Positions 1 through 25,200 of a stretch of DNA of 64,000 nucleotides are shown here, piece after piece (positions within the stretch are counted from its first letter, which is position 1; the number at the start of each line of letters is the position of its first letter). Origin of the DNA: Pelobates cultripes (lineage: Eukaryota > Chordata > Amphibia > Anura > Pelobatidae); the NCBI GenBank assembly GCA_933207985.1, contig OW240917.1, positions 238,940,693 to 239,004,692 on the forward strand, in the 5' to 3' direction. The position numbers were made by a program, and so were the translations under genes. A model generated the notes under the pieces. It searched no databases and was not told the origin of the DNA. It worked only from the letters and a program-made list of their open reading frames with translations.

Positions 1-845
1 CCAGTTCAGCTATTTTTGCCTACACTTTGCCATTTTTATTTTACATTTTTTTTGCCAAATCACATCAATTTCAAGTACAGTAAATAAATCCCACGGAGTG
101 AAAGGCGTATGATATAGAAATGGTTACAGAGAGACAGGAACAGGTGTACAGAGAGTAACGTAATTCAATGATAAAAGAGATTGTTACAGGAGATTTGAAA
201 ACATTCAGCTCTGTTCAAGTGTTTATTTTATTGCTCCGAGCCCTGCAGAAATGTATATTTTCCCTTTGGCATAGGAATATGAATTTCCAGAGGATCAGTC
301 GCGGCTGTTTATCCACCTAATGACAGTTTCAGATTTACATAGGACAGAGCATGCCCACAATTCATGCATTATACAAAGCTAGCCTGAGTAGTCTGTAGAA
401 TTTAACAGTTATTACGTTCCTGATTTATTTAGTACAGTTGGAGGAGATATTGCAGGAAGGCGAACAAGTTTATACAGAGGTATTTGTTTTATCATTTTAT
501 TCTGACAATCTTTCATTCCAGAATGTATTTAAAGGGACACGCTAGACACTACAGAGTGCAAAAGCGGTTATGGTGACAGAAGACCGTGAGCGCCATCCAC
601 TGGTAATAAGTCAAACCTTTTACCACACTTGTTCTGTCAGGTGCCTGTGGTACTTCCTGTCTTAGTTGGGCTGATAAACCGTAAGTTCATAGCTGCATAC
701 TATCATTCCAAGTTTAGACCATATTATTATTTTCTTTTTTTAAATTCTGTTTTTATCTAGTTCTATAAGACTAGCAGTACTCCATTATAGGGGGGAAAAA
801 GAGCAAAGAACATAAAAATAAACAATGAGCAGAAACTGTGCCATT
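1..845. other. No gene recognised (probable EFTUD2 intron)
   Basis: AT-rich sequence left of the last EFTUD2 exon found. The terminal exons of EFTUD2 were looked for and not seen. A TTAAAGGGACACGCTAGACA at 529 may be a T2-like fragment. Confidence 0.6.
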
Positions 846-997
846 TTAACCCCTTAAGGACCAAACTTCTGGAATAAAATGGAATTTATTTATTTATAAA
901 ATATTTTACCAGGAAAGATACATTGAGATTTCTCTCGTTTTCAAGTATGTCCTGGGTCATGACATGTCACACATATCGTGTGTCCTTAAGGGGTTAA
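846..997. mobile_element. TTAA palindrome MITE interrupted by LINE tail
   Basis: The outer parts match the 72-bp palindrome at 18549-18620: TTAACCCCTTAAGGACCAAA on the left and TGTCCTTAAGGGGTTAA on the right. About 70 bp (roughly 887-958) is inserted in the loop. It equals, in reverse, the LINE 3' tail at 58508-58580 (TTTATAAAATATTTTACCAG and GTATGTCCTGGGTC). Confidence 0.85.
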
Positions 998-1762
998 AAG
1001 ACTCTTACAGGAACATGAGGTATCAATAGCTACAATGCCAAAGTGTCAATAGTAAAAACTAATGGAACAATTGTGATAATGAACTTTATACTTGAAAGCA
1101 CAAGAAAAAAATGACAAATAAAAATATTTATATTGAATAGAAGGGAAAAAAGAAAAACTGGAAAAAGATGGTCCACAGTAGAGAGAAGAGGAGAAAAAAA
1201 AAAAAAGTAGTTGAGAATGTCATCATAAAAGTGGAGTTTTAGCATGTGATTTTGTAGGAATGGAATGTTAAGGATTATTGGTCAGTAGAAATTGTGAACT
1301 TTGAAGCCAATGGTCCCAGACCTTATAATTGGTTTGACTGTATCATGGAACAGGTTTACGAGTTTGTCCATCTCTGCTGACTTCCACATTTAGAATACGA
1401 CTTTAGCAATAGTATGTTTGCTGAGTATCCCCTAGAGGTCCGTTATCACCCTCCTTGTGAAAAGGAATAATTATACAACTAATTTATCCCGTGCTCTGGT
1501 AAGTGTCTGAAGGTTTTGATCAAGAGTTAAGAGTCTCATAACTAAAAAGGGTGATATGACATTCCCATTATAGGTGGGGAAATAAGCCTTTGGTACTACA
1601 TTGGTTCCAACACAGGTCTAAATCAAGGAGGCCCATCTTAAATAGGAGGAGTTTAGACAGTACTTATCGTCAGAGTCTCAAAAATAGTATATTGCTTTCG
1701 CTGAAAAAATAAAGGTATTGTTGGAGATGACATGAAAAGAGTATGCGAAAAGAAAACTGTAC
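998..1762. other. EFTUD2 intron sequence, nothing else seen
   Basis: Follows the donor GTACAG at 1762-1757 of the exon ending at 1763. No further exon or repeat was recognised. Confidence 0.6.
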
Positions 1763-15895
<14,133 letters not shown>

Positions 15896-16144
15896 TGAAG
15901 CGGAGTCTAAAAGAAAAACTCTGCTTAGAGAATGTAACTAATTATATATAACTACTTCAGCAAATGTTATGGTGCTAGGAGGCTGTGAATGAAGTTCTAT
16001 TATTTTTGTTAACATTGTTTTCATGTGGATGGGGGCCTCAAAAAGAACTTGTAAGCACTGAGGCACAGAAGGAATTTGCTAATGTCAGTGACAGTACTAC
16101 GAAATGGTTAATATTGATTCTGCCACAACAAAAGGTTGCGGTGA

Positions 16145-16215
16145 TTAACCACTTAAGGACCAAACTTCTGGAACAAAAGGGAATCATGACATGTCACATG
16201 GCCTTAAGGGGTTAA
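16145..16215. mobile_element. 72-bp TTAA palindrome MITE
   Basis: TTAACCACTTAAGGACCAAA to GGCCTTAAGGGGTTAA, same family as 18545-18624. Its right TTAA (16212-16215) is also the left TTAA of the adjacent T2-like MITE. Confidence 0.85.
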
Positions 16216-16625
16216 AAGGAACACTATAAGTAGCCAGACCACTTCGGCTCATTGAAGTAGTTTGGGTGCAGTGTCCTTGTCATTCTTTGTCCTGCAATGT
16301 AAAACATTGCAGATTTTGAGAAACTGCAATTGCAGTACTAAGGCAGCCTTTAGTACCTGTCTACTAAACAGTCACTAGAGGCGCTTCCTGAGTTTATTGG
16401 ACTCTGGGTCCCCTAAATAATGTTGGAATTCAGCGTCAGGGATATCCCCATAGGAAACCATTGATTCAATTAGGGGGATGTAATGTGCTCGCATCCGCAT
16501 TAGGTACTCCCAGAGGATGAGGGACATCAGCACTGGAATCGGGTGAGTAAATAAAGTTTTTTCATCCCTCACTGTGCTGTGGAGGGAGGGAGGGGCACAG
16601 GACCAGAGTGCACTATAATGTTTAG
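16212..16625 (+). mobile_element. T2-like MITE, right end decayed
   Basis: TTAAAAGGAACACTATAAGT, then the CAGACCACTTCGGCTCATTG hairpin and an internal segment with CAGTCACTAGAGGCGCTTCC, homologous to 21566-22082 and 25788-26211. The right end (GTGCACTATAATG) lacks a clear TTAA. Confidence 0.75.
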
Positions 16626-17775
16626 AATATAATAGAATCTCTATAAGTGGAGCTTACTACTCCTATACACATGTGTTTACAGCCTCTTATTGCACGTTCT
16701 GCTCGTGTCATACAAATAATTATAACAAATGAACTTTCTCATTAGTACCTTTCCAATTGTTTGAAAATTAACGAAAACAATAGCCTCCTAAAACCAAACC
16801 ACTACAATAAGATGCAGTGCTTATGATGATTCTTGTGTACGTCATTAAAATATTATCGAAACCAAAATTCAACACAAATATGAATACCAACACACAGTGT
16901 TATTCACTAAAGCATCATAACCATTACATATAGGACTATATGTATCCTTTATACATCTCTTGTATTAACTATATTAAGTGTACAGTTGTCTGGGTAGTCA
17001 TTACATGAATCTAGCATAGGCAGCCATAAAGGGAACCTATTGTCCTGAAAATAACAATTGCTATATCTTCCTTAGTTTACCAATGCCATGTATCACAAAC
17101 TTTAAGCAGCTGCACTATGCTTTACCGTAACCCCCTACAGCTTATGTATGACAAAATAAGCAAGTTAACCACTACAGCTTGCTGTAGCAGTTTATATCAC
17201 CTAGGGTCCCCAGTTTCACGTCAAATTGTTTACAACTTCACTACTCAACTATCACTAGGTTAGCCAAATTTGTGAAAACAAAATTCACACTTCCTTCCAC
17301 ATTATTATTATTAAAGGTCAGTTTCATTCAACTTGTAAGGCAGTGACCAAAGATCTGGGGGTGGGGTTGTACTAGTAATGTTGCTTAGAGCCCCCCTTAA
17401 TACAATTATTATCAGAATCAACTAAGATTCCTGAATGTAGACCACTTCTTTCAAACCAGGGGCAGCACATTTACAGTGTTAGTCTGCATAATTCAGATAC
17501 AGCAGGAAGCCCTCAACTCATTAATTAAGGGGGGGAAATTCCAAACAAGCTGCCTTGGTTTTACTAATTTATTTCTGTTTGCAGCATGTCTGCCCCAGCC
17601 TTTATTTGGGTTTGTGCTTTATCTGAACCCACTGTACAAGGCTGCAGACAAAATGCATTGAATTTAAGGGACAAAATATTTTCTAAAATATATAAATCTG
17701 ACTGTGGGCAAATTAAAGTATATCCCAGCAAACTCTGAGTCTGCAATGATAAACCTGTCCCAGCCCATGGCTTAC
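16626..17775. other. EFTUD2 5' intron, nothing else seen
   Basis: AT-rich single-copy-like sequence between the first coding exon and the inferred non-coding exon. Confidence 0.55.
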
Positions 17776-18170
17776 CGGTGAATTAACGCACTGAAAACGC
17801 TCTGTATGGGGGATGGACTCACACACGCCGCATGAACACACACGCAACTCCTCCTGCGACACCAGCCACGAAGGACCCCTGCCCGTCGGCGCCAAGTTCT
17901 CCTGGGGCAGCCCCGCCTGAAACACCACCACACAGAGTACTCCATCACTGAAAGGCGCCGGAAAACCGTATACGATCCAGGTGTAACAGACCATAGCGTT
18001 AGAAACGTTCAAAAAAATTAGAATGGATTTTTTTATTTTTTTAAAATCAGGCATAACACTGGACACCTAAAAAACGGCCTCACTTGTCCCTGAGGCTCAG
18101 ATTGCAGGAAGCGCCAGTGATTGGCAGAGGTTTTTTTTTTCACGCGCACACATGCTTGATTCTGATTGGC
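17776..18170 (-). promoter_or_regulatory. Probable EFTUD2 non-coding exon 1 and promoter
   Basis: The first coding exon begins with an acceptor, so an upstream exon is required. Going upstream, the first GC-richer, CpG-containing stretch is about 17776-18060. It ends on the minus strand in CACCG followed by a consensus donor GTAAGC (17775-17770). Two CCAAT boxes in minus orientation lie at 18120-18124 and 18165-18169. I infer a TSS near 18060-18100. No TATA box is evident and the exact exon limits are not determined. The region may also drive CCDC103 divergently, but no CCDC103 leader exon was identified here. Confidence 0.4.
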
Positions 18171-18394
18171 TGACAAGTGTATTCGTTTAAAGAAGGGAGG
18201 GTGGATCAGGGTTTCTATGACAACCAAGAAGCTGAGCATAGAGTTGGTTTGTAACATGCCTTTGTTGTTATTATCATCAAACTTTATTAGTATTGTTGTT
18301 GATTTTATTGTAACTTTTAATATTATGATTATATTTTGCAGGCTGGCACCCACCATACAGTTATTATTATTATTATTATTATTATTTTATTATT

Positions 18395-18800
18395 TCTGTA
18401 GCGCTGTACAATGGTTAATTTAAAATTTGTTTAAAGACCCGTTTAACATATATTTGTTACATATGGGATATTATTATTATCATCGCCATTTATATGGCGC
18501 CAACAGATTCTGTAGCGCTGTACAGTGGTTAATTTAAAATTTGTTTAACCCCTTAAGGACCAAACTTCTGGAATAAAAGGGAATCATGACATGTCACACA
18601 TGTCATGTGTCCTTAAGGGGTTAAAGACCCGTTAACATATATTTGTTACATATGGGATATTATTATTATTATTATTATGGCGCCAACAGATTCCGTAGCG
18701 CTTTACAATATTATGAGAGGGGGGATTTCACTATAAATAGGACAATTACAAGAAAACTTACAGGAACGATAGGTTGAAGAGGACCCTGCTCAAACGAGCT
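18395..18800 (+). repeat. Tandemly duplicated ATT-tract repeat (TGTAGCGCTGTACA type)
   Basis: Three successive units each contain an (ATT)n stretch and (CTGTA/CCGTA)GCGCT(G/T)TACA. The first two share about 85 bp (GGTTAATTTAAAATTTGTTT, then AGACCCG and ATATATTTGTTACATATGGG) almost exactly; the second is interrupted by the TTAA palindrome. The third continues with GGGGGGATTTCACTATAAAT, a widespread frog-type dispersed repeat. A related short piece is at 60437-60500. Confidence 0.8.
18545..18624. mobile_element. 72-bp TTAA palindrome MITE (filled site)
   Basis: The TTAA duplications (18545-18548, 18621-18624) bracket CCCCTTAAGGACCAAACTTC to GTCCTTAAGGGG. It lies in the second copy of a local tandem duplication whose first copy (18395-18480) has a single intact TTAA at the same position. 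The CCC/GGG ends and TTAA target resemble piggyBac-type elements. Confidence 0.93.
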
Positions 18801-19391
18801 TACAGTGTATAGGATATAAACATAATATTTAATATTCTGAGCAGAGACGGTTTCAAGTTTAATGTATAATTTAGTATTTTGGAGAATGTGTATAGGTCTA
18901 TTTTAATACTATTGGTACTGATATAATAATTGGTTAATAAGTTATTTGTCTATAATTTGAAGTCAAAACTATTCAGAGTGTGCGAAGGGGTTTTAGTCAC
19001 CAAAGTATACATTGTATTTTAAAGAAATCCGAATTTGGTAAATTTTAGATCAAAATTGCCAAGCTGGCGAAAATCTGCAGTTCAGCTATTTTGCACATAA
19101 ATTTGGCCAGACAATTCTAACATTAGTATATAACCCTAACAGAATTATTTACCGGATGTGCCAAGTCGCATGTTCTTGTGGCGCACTGTTTTCCGCCGGT
19201 TCTCCCAGTCATCTGACAGAACAGCTGTCATTCATTGAGGAAAAGCATAACACATTTTCATGAGTTTCATGAGAAGCGTTTAAACCCACTCGAGCACTTC
19301 TCAGTGCACACCATGTCATCCTGACATGAGTCTGCTGTACCTGCTGTACCCAGTCACGGTTACCAGTAATGGGTCTGCTGTACCCAGTCAC

Positions 19392-19485
19392 GGTTACCAG
19401 TAATGGGGCAGACTGTTTAGCAACCGTTTACCCCCTTACCTGATTCCTCACCAAGCTCCAATGCTCCATGGTGGTCTCGTGATGA
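19392..19485 (-). repeat. Inverted copy of 19847-19939
   Basis: GGTTACCAGTAATGGGGCAG through CCAATGCTCCATGGTGGTCT is the near-exact reverse complement of 19847-19939, about 360 bp away. It is probably a truncated second MITE copy. A tandem 30-bp repeat (CTGTACCCAGTCACGGTTAC) precedes it at 19344-19405. Confidence 0.75.
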
Positions 19486-19674
19486 CCCTTTATGGGCAAG
19501 CACATCTGATGCAGATTGTGTTACTGACATGACTGTACACTGGTCCCACTCTTTCCCCTTATCAGACCTGCTAAAGTTGACAGGTCTATTTCACTACAGA
19601 GTAAATTGTCTGCAATTCAAAATATATACAAATAGCCTAACTGCAAACATAGCTTACTAACACTGCACATACAA

Positions 19675-19997
19675 AGTTTAACCCTTCTGCTGCTGTAGGT
19701 GTAAGTCCACCTCCGGCAGCAACATAGGAGTGTCATCAGCCAGACTGGAACTAGAGGTCTAGGCTGACTAATGTTAATCTGTGCAAAAGTTATGACATTC
19801 TCAGCCAATGAATGGGGATGTCCACTGCTTCTGCAGCTCTTTTGCACATCACCAGACCACCATGGAGCATTGGAGCTTGGTGAGGATTCAGGTAAGGGGG
19901 TAAAAGGTTGCTAAACAGCCTGCCCCATTACGGGTAACCGGGCCAGGGTTATAGCAAACTGTAGCGGTTGTGGTGATTGGAGTAACCCTATAAAGCT
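19675..19997 (+). mobile_element. T2-like MITE fragment, 38045 family
   Basis: Shares TTCTGCAGCTCTTTTGCACA-type and CAGCCAATGAATGGGGATGT-type segments and the end GTGATTGGAGTAACCCTATAAAG with 38045-38482. Part of it (19847-19939) is an inverted repeat of 19392-19485. Confidence 0.65.
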
Positions 19998-20252
19998 GTA
20001 ATTTTAGTTTCATTTGAGATTTTTTTTTCCATGTGTGCATTTTGGCCTACATTTTGTAATTTGATTTCCATTCACTTTTATTCACTAAAATCTAATTACT
20101 GTTGGAAATAAAAATACATTTTAACATTTTAGGTTAAAGGATCTTATGTGAAATAATTCTCCAACTTCACTATGGTTACAGCTTGACTATTTTAGACATT
20201 TCAGTTTCCAATTTAATTCCAATTCCAATTTGCTGTTTAACAAATACATTCT

Positions 20253-20753
20253 TTAAAGGACCACTATAGTGCCAGGAAAACATACTCGTTTTCCTGGCAC
20301 TATAGTGCCCTGAGGGTGCCCCCACCCTCAGGGTCCCACTCCCGCCCGGCTCTGGAAGGGGAAAGGGGGAAAAACTTGCCTTTTTCCAGCGCTGGACGGG
20401 GAGCTCTCCTCCTCCGATCCTCCCCCTCTCCTCCCCGTCGGCTGAATGCGCACACGCGGCAAGAGCTGCGCGCACATTCAGCCGGTCACATAGGAAAGCA
20501 TTCACAATGCTTTCCTATGGACGCTTGCGTGCTCTCACTGTGATTTTCACAGTGAGAAGCACACAAGCGCCTCTAGTGGCTGTCAATGAGACAGCCGCTA
20601 GAGGATTTGGGGGAAGGCTTAACCCATTCATAAAACTAGCAGTTTCTCTGAAACTGCTATGTTTATAAAAGAATGGGTTAATCCTGGCTGGACCTGGCAC
20701 CCAGACCACTTCATTAAGCTGAAGTGGTCTGGGTGCCTAGAGTGGTCCTTTAA
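20253..20753 (+). mobile_element. T2-like MITE (TTAAAGGACCACTATAG), complete
   Basis: The ends TTAAAGGACCACTATAGTGC and CTAGAGTGGTCCTTTAA are inverted. The left end folds on itself (GTGCCAGGAAAAC/GTTTTCCTGGCAC). GC-rich interior CTCCGATCCTCCCCCTCTCC. It is strikingly similar to 37042-37544. Confidence 0.92.
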
Positions 20754-21565
20754 TGTTGTTTTTAATAAAGTGTGAAATGTCAGGAATTCAAAGTAAATTT
20801 CACATGTTTGGCCAAAAAAGAACTGAAAACATAACCAACTTGGAGAATCTTTTCAGTTTAGTTTTTGTGATCTAAAAAATTATAATAGGGTTTATTCACT
20901 AAACACTGAATTATATAGAACTGGAAAATAAAACACATTAAAAAAACAAAACAAAAAAAAACAAAAAAAAACAATCAACTCTACTATTCTCATAGTTTGG
21001 CTATTTCAACCTGAAATTAGTAAGTTTAATCAACTTCGATTTGCTGTTTTGTGATGACAGGTACAAGATACGCAACATTGTAGTGGTTATGGTGTAAGAA
21101 GTTCCCTGCTGCCATCACTGTGTAAGCAGTTAAACTGTTTTTGAGAATTTTGATTCTTATTGATTCTATCAGGCACCGACCTTCCAGTCTGTGCTGATAT
21201 GCTAAAACTTAAACTTTAAACTTCTGCATTAGCAAACCAAGTTTGGAGATTTTTCATTGACTGAGACTGTCCACTGATGCATTAGAGTGGCTCCCTCTAC
21301 GCTTGACTAAGGGTGGAGCTTAAGGCAAACTCCACTATCTTGACAAAGAATGTGGATTTGACAAAAAAAAAGGCTCTCCCCGGCACCTGAAGCCTGCCTG
21401 CTCTTCAGCTGCATTCAAACTGTACTTTTACATTACCAAGTGCAAATCTGTGCACCCATTACGAGTGATCGGCTAAGAGTTCTGGGGAAAGTTGTAATAA
21501 TTTGTTAGTCCTTAGTTTCTTCAGTCAGATATTTTGATGCGTTCTCATCGTGCACATATTCTGTT
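20754..21565. other. Intergenic, nothing firm
   Basis: Between EFTUD2 and CCDC103. An upstream 5' UTR exon of CCDC103 could lie here or nearby but was not identified. An A-rich (AAAAAAAC)n stretch is at 20938-20972. Confidence 0.5.
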
Positions 21566-22082
21566 TATAGGGACACTACACGCACCCAGACCACTTAATC
21601 TCATTGAAGTGGTCTGGGTGCAGTTCCTGTAACCTTAACCCTACAATCTAAAAACTGCAATGTTTACATTGTAGGATTAAGACTGCCTCTAGTGGTTGTC
21701 TCCCAGACAGCTACAAGAGGCGCTTCCTTGATTTACACAGAGCTTAGCTTCATGAAACAATGCTGGACGTCCTTGCGCTTTGCATGAGGACGTTTAATGT
21801 CTTCAAATACTCCATAGGAAAGCATTGAAGAACCTAATGTGCATGTCCAGGCCTAATCCACGCACGGTGCTCGCTGCACATGCCGATTAGGTTCCTCCTC
21901 GACATTCACGTTGTAGGAGACAGAGCCAGCACCAAGGGCCTTCTGTGCTGTAATCGGGTAGGTGTTTTAAAAGGTTTTTAACCCTTTAATTGCCATGAGG
22001 GGGGTTACGAGGGAGGGGTTAGAGGGACACTATAGTGTTAGGAATGCAGCTTTCTATTCCTAGCACTATAGTGTTCCTTTAA
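21566..22082 (+). mobile_element. T2-like MITE
   Basis: AGGGACACTACACGCACCCA with the ACCCAGACCACTTAATCTCA hairpin at the left, and the terminal hairpin GTTAGGAATGCAGC/TTCCTAGCACTATAGTG with TTCCTTTAA at the right. The left TTAA has mutated to TTAT. It ends 170 bp before the first CCDC103 coding exon. Confidence 0.85.
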
Positions 22083-22263
22083 TAATGAACTCACCGCTTA
22101 AATGCTTCCATGTTAACTAATCATAAAGATGTTACAATAATTTCATTTTGTAGTCTATTAAAACAAATATTCTACAAAATCCATTCAAATTACAATTGTG
22201 CTAATTTCTGTCTAAATGGAATACCTATCCCTTTTTCTTTTATCTGTTGAGGTCTGCACTGCA

Positions 22264-25200
22264 ATGAGTGACCCACAATCGATTAATTTCCAGGAGTTGG
22301 AGAGGGAACTTGCCATAGCAGTTGCCGCTGATCAAAAGTATAAAAGAGAAAATGATGCCAAGTTCCGGGCTATACATCAAAAAGTGTCATCTTATGAAGA
22401 GTTCAGGTAAAAGAGGTTGTGAAGAGTATCTATGTCTTTGGAAAGTGGGCTATCAAGTTATAACATAGCATTCACTTACTTACATTGACGGAACTTCCAT
22501 GGGTAGATCTGATTCCTACTATCGTTTATAGGCTATTTGAAATAAGTCCGAAAACGCACTTATTTGGTTAATGAATACTTTCCTCATCTTTATTCAACAC
22601 AGAGATATTGTTCTGGCCTCTCACCTCAAACCATTGGAGAAAAAGGATAAGATTGGAACAGAGAGGAAGCAGCCTTGGAACCCAGCCTCCACGACAAAGG
22701 ATCGGACAGGAGAGTCCACTTGTACCTTATTACAGGTGAGGAGAGGAGACTGACAGGGGAAGAAAATACGATGCTTGCCATGTGCATTTATTGCACTCTT
22801 CCTTAAACTAATCGATTTGTCCTGTATAGAATCCCATTTGATTAGTTTTTAGACTGATCAATCATTTTTACTAAACGAGAGGGGTTCTATTCCATGCTAA
22901 TCAATTTGTTGCCAAACAAATCAATTCGTTTAGGGAAGAGAGCAACATGACCAGACCGCTGGTTGAGTATGCTGCAGTCAGCTAAGGGATCGTCAGACTC
23001 CTTTGGGCTGCATGAGTAGGCCTCGGGTCTATCCCCGGGAAAAAGTCGCCGATCTGTCGTTTATCCTAATGGTTGTTGCCACAGTAGTAGTCTCCAATCA
23101 CTGGGGCTTGTGGGCAGGCTATATTTTGAATATTGAATTTGATGAAGGAATCGGGGCAAAGAGCATCTTACACAATGACATATGAAAGGGGGAGAGAGAT
23201 GGCTTTGGTGCTAGGGTGTGTCCTTTTAAAAATGTACTGTACATGAAGCCTGTATAGTGCATTAATTTAAAATCACCATACACTGATCAGCCACAACATT
23301 AAAACCACCTGCCTAATATCATGTAGGTCCCCCTCCTGCTGCAAAAACAGTTCTGATGCATTAAGGCATGGACTCCACAAGACCTCCGAATGTGTCATGT
23401 GGTATCTGACACCAAAATATTAGCAGCAGATCCTTTAAGTCATGCAGGTTGACAGGGGGGGCCGTCATGGATTGGATTTGTTGTTCCACCACATTCCAAG
23501 GATGCTCAATTGTATTGAGAACTGGGGAATTTGAAGGCCAAAGCAAAACCTTGAGCTCTTTGTCATGTTCCTCAAAACCATTCTTTAACAATTTTTGATG
23601 TGTGGCAGGGTGCCTTATCCTGTTATAAGACACCACCATTGCCATGCAGGGGTGTATGTGGTTTGCAACCATCTTTAGGTAGGTGGTACATGTCAAAGAA
23701 ACATCCACTTGAATGCCAGTAACTAAGGATAACACTGCATCTGCTGGCCTGCCTTCTTCCCACAGTGCATCTTGCTGCCATCTCTTTCCCAAACATCATA
23801 ATCGATGCACACACAACCGGCCATTCCCCTGTTTTGATTCATCAGACCAGTAAATGTGATTCAGCATACCAGACAACCTTCTTCCACTGCTGCATGGTCC
23901 AGTTCTGATGCTCACGTTTCCATTGAAGGCACTTTTGGCTAAGGACATGGGTCATCATGGCCACTCTGACCAGTCTCTGGCTACACAGACCACTACGCAG
24001 CAAACTGACACCTTTCTATCATGGCAACCATTCATTTTTTTTTTTCCTGCAATTTGAGCTACAGTAGCTCTTCTGGTTGATCGGACTAGATCAATGAGCT
24101 TTGGGTTGTCCTTCATTGCACCACTTTTGGCACGTACTAACCACTGCATACCAGAAACATCCCACAAGACTTTGTGATTTTGAAGATGCTCTGACCCAGT
24201 AGTCTAGCAATCACTCAGATTTTTTCGCCTTCCAATTTTTCCCGCTTTCAACACATAAAATTCAAGAACTGACTGTTCACTTGCTACCTAATATATCCCA
24301 CCCCTTGACAGGTACCGTTTTAACAGTATAATCAGTGTTATTCACTTTACCTGTCAATGGTTTTAATGTTGCGGCTGATCAGTGTATGTTGGTAATGCTT
24401 CTACCTACGGTAATTGTAATATTACCTGCTATAACCTTGGGATCTGGGTCCTTTCTTGCATTTTAAAGCTCATTCCTGCAGCTGACATTGTTCTGTCTAT
24501 TGGATCTTTGGGAGGTTGTGTTCACTCCTTCACCACCACCAACACTGCCAATCGTGGTTCAACAGACTATGATCCAATCTAGTTCACTTATTTAAACCCC
24601 ATCTTACTGTTGTACTGCGCCCTTGCCCTTTTGAGATACCTTTTTGGCCGAATAATTCATGAATTCTTCTGTATTTTGTTATTGTATTTTAGTTTTGACC
24701 CAGCTTGTCTTTGTATTTGCAATCTTCTGGTATGCTTGACTCAACTTGACTACTTTTAATTGTTTTTTTTCTAGTTCCCGTAAACTTAAGTTGTCTGCGA
24801 CTACAATTCCTTTACTTCTATTCCATATCATTTCTTTTATTTGTTTTTCAATATTTATGCATACCATCCATGTAAACTCTAGAGATTACTGACAAATACT
24901 ACCATATATTTATTCTTTGAAATATTAGAGTAAAACTGTTTTGTTTGTGTTTTATAGCATCCATTTGTTTCGGATGTTAATCAGATGAAGACAATCATGT
25001 AAAGATTGCTTCAAATAATGTCTAGTAAACCCCTCACTGCCAGGAGATTTAATTAAATCTCAATGTGTCCAGAGTCCTCCCACTCTTTCTCTTAAACAAA
25101 GAACCAGCAAACATTATTAAAGTCCTAATTAAGAAGAAAAAATATTTTTTTTGTTTGAAGCTAAACACAGATCCTTGTTTTTCGATTCTCTTCATCTGTT

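Noticed and set aside
1030..1245. Hydrophobic minus-strand 71-codon frame
   Set aside because: AT-rich intronic sequence. EFTUD2's missing C-terminal exons do not match it.
17713..18066. 117-codon minus-strand frame over the EFTUD2 promoter region
   Set aside because: It reads through the inferred donor and 5' UTR and resembles no protein family; more likely a CpG-rich non-coding exon.
23003..23185. Plus-strand 60-codon frame between CCDC103 exons
   Set aside because: No splice sites or family resemblance; intron noise.
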